Below are positions 31,495 to 39,700 of a stretch of DNA of 64,000 bases, piece after piece. A model generated the notes under the pieces. It ran no database searches. It was not told where the DNA came from and saw nothing but the letters and a program-made list of their open reading frames with translations. The stretch lies in the NCBI RefSeq assembly GCF_023229695.1, contig NZ_JALNYS010000007.1, forward strand, positions 62,001 through 126,000, in the 5' to 3' direction. The position numbers and the translations under genes are program-made. Source of the stretch: Sulfuricurvum sp. GTDB taxonomy: Bacteria > Campylobacterota > Campylobacteria > Campylobacterales > Sulfurimonadaceae. Every line of letters begins with the position of its first letter. Within the stretch, counting starts at the first letter, position 1.

Positions 31495-32835
31495 ATGGGA
31501 AAAGATAAACATATTTTGCAAAATAATATCATTGAAATTGACTCGATTTTTAATCATACAAATACCAAATCAACCCTTGATAAATTGGAACAAATTCAAA
31601 TCGAAGAGCAGCTTCAACTAGCTGATTTGGCTTTGAATATTATCACGGATGCCATCTATCTATTCGATGACAAACGAGAAATTAGGTATGTTAATAAAGC
31701 CGCCTGTGATGCACTTGGCTATTCCAAAGAGGAACTGATCGGTAAAACTTCTTATGATATTGATCCGGTGATTACGGCAGATGAGGTGCAAAACATTGTA
31801 GAGACAATTAGGTCCAATAAAGTAAAGTATTTTGAAACAAAACATAAACGAAAAGACGGCTCGATTTTCAGCGTAGAAATTACCACTTATCCCTATATGA
31901 ATGGTCGTTATGCTTTGCATGTCGTTAAAGACGTAACAGAGCGAAAAAAAACTGAAGAAAAAATGCAACTTATGGCAAGTGTGTTTTCAAGTGCAAAAGA
32001 GGGAATCGTCATCACAGATACAAAAGGAATAATAGTTGATGCGAATGAAGCGTATAGCCTTATCACAGGATATTCAAACGATGAGATTATAGGGCAAAAT
32101 GCAGGATTTTTAAAATCGGATAAACACGATAAAGCATTTTATAAAAATATGTGGAATGAATTAATCCGAAACAAATATTGGATCGGTGAGATTTGGAATA
32201 GAAGAAAAAATGGAGAAATTTTTGTCGAGAGATTGACCATCTCTGCTATCAGTGATTCGGATGGGAAAACTTCAAGCTATGTCGGATTATTGACCGATAT
32301 AACGACGGGGAAAGATTATGAATCTACATTGGAGCGAATGGCATTTTATGATTCTTTGACGGGATTGCCGAACCGGTTGTTGTTTGCCGAGAGAATCAAT
32401 CAAGCTATGATGATTTCAAAACGTTTAAATACTATGATGGCAATTTGTTATCTGGATTTAGATGAATTCAAACCCGTTAATGATGGGTTCGGGCATAGTG
32501 TCGGCGATAAATTATTGCTTGAAATTTCGAATCGGATGCAAAACCAAGTAAGAGAAAGTGATACGATTGCAAGAATAGGCGGAGATGAGTTTGCCATCTT
32601 ACTGATTAATATTAAAGGTATTCAAGAATGCGAAACTATCATCACCAAAATCTTGGATAGTATTAATGAACCATTTATCCTTCCGGATAAAGGAGAGGTT
32701 ACTGTAACTGCAAGTATTGGTATAACTCTGTATCCGCATGACAATTCTCCTTCCGATATATTACTTCGGCATGCGGATCAGGCGATGTATTTAGCAAAAG
32801 AAAGCGGCAAAAACCAATACGTTTTTCACAGTTAA
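31495..32835 (+). CDS. PAS-PAS-GGDEF diguanylate cyclase
   Basis: The 446-aa cytosolic protein has two PAS domains (about residues 40-155 and 155-275; IRYVNKAACDALGYSKEELI and IVDANEAYSLITGYSNDEII) and a GGDEF domain with the active-site motif RIGGDEFAILL and the opening AFYDSLTGLPNRLLFAERIN. It should make cyclic di-GMP in response to a cue sensed by the PAS domains. No EAL domain is present. GAAGGAG precedes the ATG. No partner gene is adjacent. Confidence 0.93.
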   Translation: MGKDKHILQNNIIEIDSIFNHTNTKSTLDKLEQIQIEEQLQLADLALNIITDAIYLFDDKREIRYVNKAACDALGYSKEELIGKTSYDIDPVITADEVQNIVETIRSNKVKYFETKHKRKDGSIFSVEITTYPYMNGRYALHVVKDVTERKKTEEKMQLMASVFSSAKEGIVITDTKGIIVDANEAYSLITGYSNDEIIGQNAGFLKSDKHDKAFYKNMWNELIRNKYWIGEIWNRRKNGEIFVERLTISAISDSDGKTSSYVGLLTDITTGKDYESTLERMAFYDSLTGLPNRLLFAERINQAMMISKRLNTMMAICYLDLDEFKPVNDGFGHSVGDKLLLEISNRMQNQVRESDTIARIGGDEFAILLINIKGIQECETIITKILDSINEPFILPDKGEVTVTASIGITLYPHDNSPSDILLRHADQAMYLAKESGKNQYVFHS

Positions 32836-32909
32836 TCTTTAAGCAAAAAAGATTGTGTTGTCATTTATGAAAGAGGTGTAAGATTGTACCTATTATTATA
32901 GGAGCTCAC

Positions 32910-33419
32910 ATGTTACAACGTATCCTTGCATTTTCTACAGCTTTCCTTTTTGTCTCCTCACTCTCAGCTGCTCCGCTTCCGGATATTAAGATGCCGGATA
33001 ACGGATTGCCTTTTCAGCTGATCGATGGATATCAGGATTATAAAATCGTTGCAACGCACTGGCGTATCGACAAACATGAGTTACGGTATGTGTTAGCCAA
33101 TCCGATAGCGTATAAAGCATTGCAAAACAAACAAAAACCGCTTCCGGAAGGGAGTAAAATGGTCAAAATAGGCTGGAGTGTCAAACCTATGACAGCCTAT
33201 TCGGATGCGTTGGAGGCCGATAAGCTTCAGCGGATTGAGTTTATGGTGAAAGATTCGAACCGTTTTGATCAAAAAGGTGATCACTGGGGATATGCCCGAT
33301 TTGTTAAAAAGGGAGATAGTTATGCCCCGTATGCGAACGGCTCAGCGGAATGCGTTGCCTGCCATGCTTCCGTCGCACCGAACGATTACCTGTTTACGAC
33401 CTTTCAGCCAACTTTTTAA
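32910..33419 (+). CDS. Cytochrome P460-like exported haem protein
   Basis: The 169-aa protein starts with a Sec signal (LAFSTAFLFVSSLSAAPL, cleavage after about residue 21) and ends with a c-type haem site, C148-x-x-C151-H152 in SAECVACHASV. The middle blocks LIDGYQDYKIVATHWR and GYARFVKKGDSYAPYANGS fit the cytochrome P460 family. Family members oxidise hydroxylamine or bind NO; here the role is unknown. TATAGGAGCTCAC precedes the ATG. Confidence 0.85.
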   Translation: MLQRILAFSTAFLFVSSLSAAPLPDIKMPDNGLPFQLIDGYQDYKIVATHWRIDKHELRYVLANPIAYKALQNKQKPLPEGSKMVKIGWSVKPMTAYSDALEADKLQRIEFMVKDSNRFDQKGDHWGYARFVKKGDSYAPYANGSAECVACHASVAPNDYLFTTFQPTF

Positions 33420-33509
33420 TGGTGTCCTGAAATCAAAATGCAAAACCGTCTTAAATTTAGACAAAAGGACGTATGCTATGATAGTTCCAATTAAAAAGTG
33501 GAGAACATA

Positions 33510-34079
33510 ATGTCTGTTTCACGTTGCGGATGGGTCAAACTGAGTGATCCGGTGTATGTTGCTTATCACGATGAAGAGTGGGGGAGAGCGCTGCATGATG
33601 ATCGGGCCCTTTTTGAACTGTTTTCTTTGGAGACTCAATCGGCGGGGCTTAGCTGGCTGACTATCCTCAAAAAACGTGAAGGGTATCGCGAAGCATTTGA
33701 GGGGTTTTCTCTGAACAAGGTGGCACACTACGGCGAGGCAGACATAGATCGGATACTCAACAGCACACTGGTGGTAAAAAGCCGTCCCAAAATCGAAGCG
33801 ATTATCACGAATGCACGAGGATTTTTAGAGATTCAAAAAGAGGTTGGTTCATTGGATGGGTATTTTTGGGGAAAAGTGGGGGGAAACGCGATTATTAACG
33901 ATGTTGCCGATTACAAAGAAGCGGCGTGTACCTCAGATATTTCCGATACTATTACAAAAGAGCTCAAAAAACGGGGATTCAAATTTATCGGAACGACCAC
34001 CATATACGCTTTCATGCAAGCGTGCGGGATGATCGACGATCATGAAAACAGCTGTATGTGCAAACAAATAAGGAAATAA
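33510..34079 (+). CDS. tag: DNA-3-methyladenine glycosylase I
   Basis: The 189-aa base-excision repair enzyme removes 3-methyladenine from DNA. It opens RCGWVKLSDPVYVAYHDEEW, giving zinc ligands Cys and His, and ends HENSCMC with the other two; FELFSLETQSAGLSWLTILK is the conserved helix block with the catalytic Glu. I chose the ATG at 33510 (GGAG seven bases before) over one four codons upstream. An ABC ATPase gene follows after 6 bp. Confidence 0.93.
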   Translation: MSVSRCGWVKLSDPVYVAYHDEEWGRALHDDRALFELFSLETQSAGLSWLTILKKREGYREAFEGFSLNKVAHYGEADIDRILNSTLVVKSRPKIEAIITNARGFLEIQKEVGSLDGYFWGKVGGNAIINDVADYKEAACTSDISDTITKELKKRGFKFIGTTTIYAFMQACGMIDDHENSCMCKQIRK

Positions 34080-34085
34080 TTTTAA

Positions 34086-34883
34086 ATGAATTCGATCGTA
34101 TTATTCGACAATGTCCAACTCACCTACACCGAATCACCGGTCCTGAAAAATATTTCGCTTCAAATCGATCAAGGGGAACATTGCGTTATCCTCGGGGCAA
34201 ACGGTTCGGGGAAATCGAGTCTTATCAAACTGATTAATTGCGAACTCTATCCGTCTTACATCGATGAGCCGTTTAGAAGAGAGATTTTGGGCAACGAACG
34301 ATGGGTCGTCACGCAACTGCGTAAACATTTGGGGGTTGTGACGAATGATCTGCATACCCGTTTTGCATTTGAGAGCGGCTATCTCAGCGGATTTGAGACG
34401 GTGCTGAGCGGTTTTAACGGAACGATCGGATTGTTCGATCATTTAGAGGTGACGAGTGAGCAGATCGAAGCGGCAGAACATGCCATGATGCGGTTGGGGA
34501 TCGAGCACCTGAGCGAAAAACGTTTGAGCGAAATGTCGACGGGAGAGCTGCGAAAATGTATCGTAGCCCGTGCGCTGGTTCATCCGGTAAAAGCGATCTT
34601 GCTCGATGAGCCGACCGTCGGGCTGGATATCAAAGCACAGCTTGATTTTATCGAGATGATGCGCTCTTTGGCTAAGGGCGGTACGACCGTCATATTGGTG
34701 ACGCATCATATCGAAGAGGTATTTGAAGAGATCACTAAAGCGGTCTTGCTCAAAGAGGGGATGATCCATGCGGCAGGAGAGAAAGAAGAGGTGTTAAACA
34801 GTGATACTCTATCCACTATTTTCAACACACCGCTCAAACTGGAAAAGAGGTATGGACGTTATTCGATACATCCTAAGCAGTAA
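34086..34883 (+). CDS. Orphan ABC transporter ATP-binding protein
   Basis: The 265-aa single ABC domain has Walker A GANGSGKSS, a signature written MSTGELRKC instead of LSGGQ, Walker B AILLDEP and the switch His in VTHH. No permease or binding protein lies nearby. The YlmA/ModF-like arrangement suggests either a partner elsewhere or a soluble role. It is sandwiched between tag and the HHH protein, 6 and 11 bp apart, so all three probably form one operon. Confidence 0.88.
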   Translation: MNSIVLFDNVQLTYTESPVLKNISLQIDQGEHCVILGANGSGKSSLIKLINCELYPSYIDEPFRREILGNERWVVTQLRKHLGVVTNDLHTRFAFESGYLSGFETVLSGFNGTIGLFDHLEVTSEQIEAAEHAMMRLGIEHLSEKRLSEMSTGELRKCIVARALVHPVKAILLDEPTVGLDIKAQLDFIEMMRSLAKGGTTVILVTHHIEEVFEEITKAVLLKEGMIHAAGEKEEVLNSDTLSTIFNTPLKLEKRYGRYSIHPKQ

Positions 34884-34894
34884 AGGTTATACGC

Positions 34895-35197
34895 ATGAAT
34901 CCTGCAAAAGTCATACGTGAAAAAGTTGAAAAACTGACCGATCTTCCCAATGTCGGCAAAACGGTTGCCGGTGATTTTGCACGAATCGGCATTACCCGTC
35001 CCGAGCAGTTGCGCGGAGAGGATCCCTATGATATGTATGTCCGATTTTGCAAAGCGTTCGGAGAACGGCAAGATCCGTGTATGGTGGATGTGCTGATGTC
35101 GATCACCGATTTTATGGATGGAGGAGAGGCTAAAGTTTGGTGGGATTATACCGCGCAGCGCAAGGTGCGCTACGGAGATAGGATCACAGTGCGTTAA
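34895..35197 (+). CDS. Helix-hairpin-helix protein, Cdd1/pathogenicity-locus family
   Basis: The 100-aa protein opens with a helix-hairpin-helix (LTDLPNVGKTVAGDFARIGI, residues ~14-33), then PEQLRGEDPYDMYVRFCKAF and the end KVWWDYTAQRK. This is the PF11731-type family, suspected to bind DNA. It ends 4 bp inside the convergent OYE gene. Confidence 0.8.
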   Translation: MNPAKVIREKVEKLTDLPNVGKTVAGDFARIGITRPEQLRGEDPYDMYVRFCKAFGERQDPCMVDVLMSITDFMDGGEAKVWWDYTAQRKVRYGDRITVR

Positions 35198-36222
35198 AAA
35201 CCTCGCCGAAAGGAGGCTGGAATTTTATCCGATTCATGGAACTCTTTAGCGGCTGCGAGTGCGAGATTCGGATTGCGTAATAATGAGCGTCCATAGGCAA
35301 CGAAATCGCATACTCCCCCCATCAGTAACGCTTCCCCTTCCGCCGGTGTCGTAATAAGACCTACGGCGATGGTAGGAATCGATCCTTCGTTTCGGATCCG
35401 TTTGGCATAATCGGCTTGATAGAGGGGGACGAACGGCGGTTGCGTCTGAGTGAGGGGCTGATTCCCTCCGGCAGAGACATGGATGATATCGGCTCCTGCC
35501 GTTTTTAGCGCTTTGGAGAGGGCGATAGAGTCTTCAATATTCCACCCCTCTTCCATCCACTCCTCCGCAGAGATGCGCACAATCACGGGAAGGTTAATGG
35601 CAACTTTCACCGCTTCAGTCACTTCCAGCAACAATCGGCATCGGTTTTCAAACGTTCCCCCATAGCGGTCGTTGCGTCGATTGCTTAGCGGGGAGAGAAA
35701 TTCGCACAACAGATAGCCGTGTGCTCCGTGAATCTCGACCATATCGTAACCCGCATCTTTGGCACGCAATGCGGCACGAACAAAGGAGCCTTTGATCTCC
35801 TCTATCTCTTCGAGCGCTAATGCGGTTGGAATGCGATAAGGGGCTTCGGGACTAAATGCGATTGCACTCGGAGCGACAGGGATCTCTGAGCTGCATTCGC
35901 ATTTACGTCCGGCATGGGCGAGTTGCAGTGCAATTTTGGCACCGTTATCGTGGCAGATTGATGTTAATGTGCGATGGGTGGGGATATGGGCATCTTCCCA
36001 TATCCCCAAATCATTTTCGCTGATTCGCCCTCGTGATTCAATCGCAGTCGCTTCAACGATGATCAATCCCACCCCTCCCAGCGCTTTGGAACCGTAATGG
36101 AGCAGATGAAACGGATTGGGATGACCGTCATGTTCGGCATGGTACATGCACATGGGCGGCATGACAATGCGGTTTTTAAGGGTTACACCGCCGATAGTAC
36201 CTGCTTGAAGTAATAAACTCAT
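35194..36222 (-). CDS. Old Yellow Enzyme family NADH:flavin oxidoreductase (YqjM/NamA-like)
   Basis: The 342-aa FMN barrel enzyme reduces activated alkenes. Signatures are LKNRIVMPPMCMYHAEHDGH with the YqjM-type Cys, LAHAGRK, EIHGAHGYLLCEFLSPLSNR with the substrate-binding His, RISAEEWMEEGW and FVAYGRSLLRNPNL. It lies 20 bp downstream of an iron-containing alcohol dehydrogenase on the same strand; the two and the nitroreductase may form a reductive detoxification group. Confidence 0.92.
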   Translation of the reverse strand: MSLLLQAGTIGGVTLKNRIVMPPMCMYHAEHDGHPNPFHLLHYGSKALGGVGLIIVEATAIESRGRISENDLGIWEDAHIPTHRTLTSICHDNGAKIALQLAHAGRKCECSSEIPVAPSAIAFSPEAPYRIPTALALEEIEEIKGSFVRAALRAKDAGYDMVEIHGAHGYLLCEFLSPLSNRRNDRYGGTFENRCRLLLEVTEAVKVAINLPVIVRISAEEWMEEGWNIEDSIALSKALKTAGADIIHVSAGGNQPLTQTQPPFVPLYQADYAKRIRNEGSIPTIAVGLITTPAEGEALLMGGVCDFVAYGRSLLRNPNLALAAAKEFHESDKIPASFRRGF

Positions 36223-36241
36223 CTCCCCTTCCTTCTCGTGT

Positions 36242-37387
36242 TTAAGCGTTTTTCAGTATCGTTGCTATGGTCTGGGAAGAGTATTGGGTACCCATTCCCC
36301 ATAGAACCGCCAATCCATGCGCGTTGTCGGCAATTTCAGCGATACGTTCTGTCGGGATATCCGCTTCTGCCAAGGTTACCGGTGTTCCGATCGAGCTAAA
36401 CCACGATTCCAATGCAGCAATCCCCTCATTGGCCGTGCCCAGTCCGAAGACCTCTTTGGCAAACCGTTCAAACTGGGCGGGGTTTTGCCCTTGGTACCAT
36501 TTCATCCATGCCGGGATGACGATGGAAAGACCCGCACCGTGGGCGATGTTAAAGAGGGCAGAGAGGGCGTGTTCGATCATGTGGTTGGGGAAGTTTCCCC
36601 CCCCCGTCCCTGAATTGGTTAACCCGTTGAGCGCCTGGGTGGATGCCCATGCAAACTCGGCACGTGCGTCATAATTGAGCGGATCTTTGAGGAGAATTTC
36701 GGTCGTTTCGATGACCGTCTTGATGATCGATTCGACGAGACGCGATTGGAAATGGGGGTGAACGGTCGCCGTAAAATAGACTTCGATCGTATGGGCGATG
36801 ATATCGGCTGCCGAATAGGCGAGGTATTCCGGGGTGACGCTCATCATCAGTTCGGGATTGATAACGGAAATTTTCGGATTGACGAGTACGGAGCTGATCG
36901 AGTATTTTTGTTTGGTCGCGTCGTTCATGACGACCGAGTTGCCGTTCATCTCGCTGGCGGTGGCTGCGAGGGTCATGACCGCATAGACGGGGAGTGCTTC
37001 GGTAATGGAGGCTTTCTGGATGAAAAAGTCCCATACATCCCCCTCATAGAGGGCTCCTGCGGCGATTGCTTTGGCCGAATCGACGACGGAGCCTCCGCCG
37101 ACACCCAGAACCGCTTGAAGATCGTGCGATTTCACCCGATCGATTCCGTCGTGGACACGGGAGAGGAGGGGATTGCTGACGACGCCGTCTAGCTCTTCGT
37201 AGGTAATACCGGCATTTTTCAGACTGCTGATGATCCGCTCATAGAGGCCATTTTTTTTGATTGAACCGGTCCCGTAGACGAGGAGAAGACGTGTAATCCC
37301 CTGCTCGGCGATCATCGAACCGATGTTGTTTTCTTTCTCCCGTCCGAATTCGATTCGGGTAGGATTGTAATAGGTGAATGCATCCAT
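36242..37387 (-). CDS. Iron-containing alcohol dehydrogenase (YqhD/BDH-like)
   Basis: The 381-aa enzyme has the NAD(P) site GVGGGSVVDSAKAIAAGALY, the metal-binding SAADIIAHTIEVYF and HMIEHALSALFNIAHGAGLS, giving the usual Asp and three His ligands. The YFNPTRIEFG-like opening (YYNPTRIEFGREKENNIG) is that of butanol/aldehyde dehydrogenases such as YqhD. It should reduce aldehydes with NADPH. It follows the nitroreductase by 9 bp and precedes the OYE. Confidence 0.92.
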   Translation of the reverse strand: MDAFTYYNPTRIEFGREKENNIGSMIAEQGITRLLLVYGTGSIKKNGLYERIISSLKNAGITYEELDGVVSNPLLSRVHDGIDRVKSHDLQAVLGVGGGSVVDSAKAIAAGALYEGDVWDFFIQKASITEALPVYAVMTLAATASEMNGNSVVMNDATKQKYSISSVLVNPKISVINPELMMSVTPEYLAYSAADIIAHTIEVYFTATVHPHFQSRLVESIIKTVIETTEILLKDPLNYDARAEFAWASTQALNGLTNSGTGGGNFPNHMIEHALSALFNIAHGAGLSIVIPAWMKWYQGQNPAQFERFAKEVFGLGTANEGIAALESWFSSIGTPVTLAEADIPTERIAEIADNAHGLAVLWGMGTQYSSQTIATILKNA

Positions 37388-37396
37388 AAAAATCCT

Positions 37397-38002
37397 TTAG
37401 AGTAGGGTGATGAGGTCGTTTAAATCGGAACGGTGACGCGGCTGCTGCTCTTGGACCCGGTATCCGAACGGAATCAGAAAGGGGACGCCGTAGAGGGATG
37501 TATCGATCCCCATAATCTTCTCGGCCGCTTCACGGTCAAATCCCTCGATCGGACACGAGTCGATCCCGATCGATGCCGCCGCCGTCATCATGTTGCCTCC
37601 GGCGATGTAGACCTGACGCGAAGACCAGCACTCCAGTGTCTCGTCGCTGTGAGGATCGATCCAGCTTGTATAGAGTTGGCGAAGTCCATCGGGGTAATGA
37701 AATTTCTCAAATTCGTTTTGGATGTATGCGTCGCTGGAGCGGACGGTTTTGCGGTAAGCGACGGCAACAAGTTCGGATGCCGTCGTGATCTGGGGCTGAT
37801 TCCAGGCGATTGCCCGGATCGCTTCGCGCATTGCGGTGTCGCGGATCAGAAAAAAATGCCACTGCTCCATCCCGAATGAACTCGGGCTGAGGCGTCCTGC
37901 TTCGAGGATAAACGTCAGGTCTTCCGGACTAATTTGTTTTGTGTCGTCAAAAAGTTTACAGGCATGACGGAAATGGAGTGCTGTTTCAAAATCGTTTCGC
38001 AT
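37397..38002 (-). CDS. NAD(P)H-dependent nitroreductase family oxidoreductase
   Basis: The 201-aa FMN protein opens MRNDFETALHFRHACKLFDD and carries FILEAGRLSPSSFGMEQWHF, YIAGGNMMTAAASIGIDSCP and FLIPFGYR, typical of NfsB/YdjA-type nitroreductases. I chose the ATG at 38002 because AGGAG lies seven bases upstream; an ORF reading further upstream crosses the regulator. It is divergent from an HxlR gene and separated from it by two operator-like boxes. It heads an operon with Fe-ADH and OYE, a probable response to electrophiles or quinones. Confidence 0.92.
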   Translation of the reverse strand: MRNDFETALHFRHACKLFDDTKQISPEDLTFILEAGRLSPSSFGMEQWHFFLIRDTAMREAIRAIAWNQPQITTASELVAVAYRKTVRSSDAYIQNEFEKFHYPDGLRQLYTSWIDPHSDETLECWSSRQVYIAGGNMMTAAASIGIDSCPIEGFDREAAEKIMGIDTSLYGVPFLIPFGYRVQEQQPRHRSDLNDLITLL

Positions 38003-38066
38003 AAAAAGCTCCTTTAGGGGTATGTCAGGTGAGATTCTATAGGATACGGTATTAACTGTCAAGAAC

Positions 38067-38098
38067 GTACTAAAAAGTACTGTACATACTAAAAGGTA
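38067..38098. promoter_or_regulatory. Probable HxlR operator pair
   Basis: GTACTAAAAAGTAC, a 14-bp palindrome, is followed 19 bp further (start to start) by TACTAAAAGGTA. The second box overlaps the ribosome-binding region of the HxlR gene. Such TACT-rich repeats are typical of HxlR/YodB-type sites, so the regulator probably controls both itself and the nitroreductase operon. Confidence 0.65.
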
Positions 38099-38105
38099 AC
38101 TATAG

Positions 38106-38456
38106 ATGAATGGTGAAACGCGATTTAGCTGCCCCTTTGAACTTACCATCGAATTGATCGGCGGAAAGTGGAAAGGGTTGATCTTGTGGCATCTGCTGGA
38201 GAAAAAAGTACTGCGTAACGGAGAGATGCTCCGTCTAATGCCCCGTATCACCCAAAAGATGTTGACGCAGCAGCTTCGGGAGATGGAGGAAAACGGTTTG
38301 CTCACCCGCGTCATTTACGAACAGGTACCGCCGAAAGTGGAGTACAGCCTCACGCCGCACGGCGAAGCGCTGCGTCCGATACTCGATATGATGATCGGTT
38401 GGGGTGTGGAGTATGCCCAGGAGAAAAATATTAGGCTTGCGTGTAGCAGTCATTAA
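38106..38456 (+). CDS. HxlR family transcriptional regulator
   Basis: The 116-aa winged-helix protein has the family opening CPFELTIELIGGKWKGLILW, with the N-terminal Cys that senses electrophiles in related YodB/HypR, then RNGEMLRLMPRITQKMLTQQ as recognition helix and wing, and EYSLTPHGEALRPILDMM. It lies divergently to the nitroreductase gene with its operators between them. Confidence 0.92.
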   Translation: MNGETRFSCPFELTIELIGGKWKGLILWHLLEKKVLRNGEMLRLMPRITQKMLTQQLREMEENGLLTRVIYEQVPPKVEYSLTPHGEALRPILDMMIGWGVEYAQEKNIRLACSSH

Positions 38457-38548
38457 AAAGGGGAAGAAATCGCTTCAAAAGGGTAAAATATTACATTATG
38501 CCAATTTTTGGAGAGGTTTCCAAATAGTGGTTAGAGTATTAAAAACAG

Positions 38549-39334
38549 ATGGACAATGGCATGGAACCGATCGATTTTTATATTTCTGAATTGGATGCAA
38601 TGAAAAAATATCCGGAAACACTCTATTGCCGGGGCAATAGGGAGCTTCTAAATCGGCGCAGGGTATCAATCATCGGCAGCCGGAAACCCAATCCGTATAC
38701 CCAGCAGATGACCCATCGGCTTGCCAGCGAATTGTCCCGAGTCGGGGTCTGTATTGTCAGCGGCGCGGCGATGGGGGTGGACGCGATTGCCCATCGCGGA
38801 GCCGGCAGCGACAATACCATCGCCGTATTGCCGTGCGGAATCGATCTGCGCTATCCGGCTATCAATAAGCCGCTTTTGGAGAGCATTGAAAAAAACGGTT
38901 TAACGATCAGCCCGTTTAAACCCGGATTTCAGGCCACAAACTGGAGTTTTGTCGTTCGAAATGAGTTGGTCGTCGCATTGGGGGAGGTATTGATCGTGAT
39001 GCAGGCCGATATCGGGAGCGGAAGCATGCGAAGTGTCGAATATGCTCAACAGATGGGGAAAAAGATCTATGTTCTCCCCCATCGGATCGGTGAGAGCGAA
39101 GGGTCAAATCGTTTGGCGGCAGAGGGGAAAGCCGAAATGATCTATGAGATGGACCGTTTTGTCGGAAAATTCGGAACGGTTCATTCGCCGATCGACAAAA
39201 AAGACCCGTTTTTACTCTTTTGTGCGAGACGACCGACATACGAAGAGGTGGTAGCGGCATTTCCGCAGAGGATATTCGAAGCGGAACTAAGCGGTGTGAT
39301 TGAGGTGCAAAACGGAAGGGTAATCGTAGTATAA
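38549..39334 (+). CDS. dprA: DNA-processing protein DprA/Smf
   Basis: The 261-aa Rossmann-like protein loads RecA onto incoming single-stranded DNA in natural transformation. Core motifs are VSIIGSRKPNPYTQQMT, CIVSGAAMGVDAIAHRGA, IAVLPCGIDLRYPAIN and FVVRNELVVALGEVLIVMQA. It has a short C-terminus, without a clear winged-helix domain, as seen in some members of this phylum. The start could be the ATG four codons later. Confidence 0.88.
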   Translation: MDNGMEPIDFYISELDAMKKYPETLYCRGNRELLNRRRVSIIGSRKPNPYTQQMTHRLASELSRVGVCIVSGAAMGVDAIAHRGAGSDNTIAVLPCGIDLRYPAINKPLLESIEKNGLTISPFKPGFQATNWSFVVRNELVVALGEVLIVMQADIGSGSMRSVEYAQQMGKKIYVLPHRIGESEGSNRLAAEGKAEMIYEMDRFVGKFGTVHSPIDKKDPFLLFCARRPTYEEVVAAFPQRIFEAELSGVIEVQNGRVIVV

Positions 39335-39337
39335 ACG

Positions 39338-39358
39338 GCCTGCCTCAAAAGAGGAGGC
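39338..39358. terminator. Hairpin between convergent dprA and cytochrome c gene
   Basis: GCCTGCCTC and GAGGAGGC pair around AAAA, in the 32-bp gap. It could end transcription from both sides. Confidence 0.4.
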
Positions 39359-39366
39359 GGAAGCGG

Positions 39367-39690
39367 TTAACGGTGCCCTGAAGCACTTTCGTAGCCGTAG
39401 TGTTTGACGAGGTAGTTGATGATGATCTGCTGATCCTCTTTCGGGATCGGCGCTTTGAACTCGTTGACCATTTTAGAGACGGTACCGGTCCAGTAGGGGC
39501 GGCTTTTTTTCCCTTGATTGAGGACGTAGCCGAACGAGTGGCAGATGAGGCAGTATTGCTGCAGCACTTCGTCATGATCCCCTTTTTCGATCGGGTAGTC
39601 GATGTAGGGCATCTCAATCGGTTTGGCAACCTGAGCAAACAGGGCCGATGTGCTGAAGAGTAATCCGGCGATCAGTAATTTTATTTTCAT
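39367..39690 (-). CDS. sorB: Monohaem cytochrome c, SorB-like
   Basis: The 107-aa protein has a Sec signal (KIKLLIAGLLFSTSALFAQ) and one c-type haem site in QQYCLICHSFGYVL. A distal Met (KM in VSKMVNEFKAPIPKEDQQII) and the ending VKHYGYESA are typical of the small cytochrome subunit of sulfite dehydrogenases. It follows a molybdopterin sulfite-oxidase gene by 10 bp, so it should carry electrons from sulfite to the respiratory chain in the periplasm. Confidence 0.85.
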   Translation of the reverse strand: MKIKLLIAGLLFSTSALFAQVAKPIEMPYIDYPIEKGDHDEVLQQYCLICHSFGYVLNQGKKSRPYWTGTVSKMVNEFKAPIPKEDQQIIINYLVKHYGYESASGHR

Positions 39691-39700
39691 AATCCCCCCC

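Noticed and set aside
38549..39334. DprA-like protein as part of a defence module
   Set aside because: Its motifs and length fit ordinary DprA, and the neighbours (HxlR, cytochrome) do not suggest defence.
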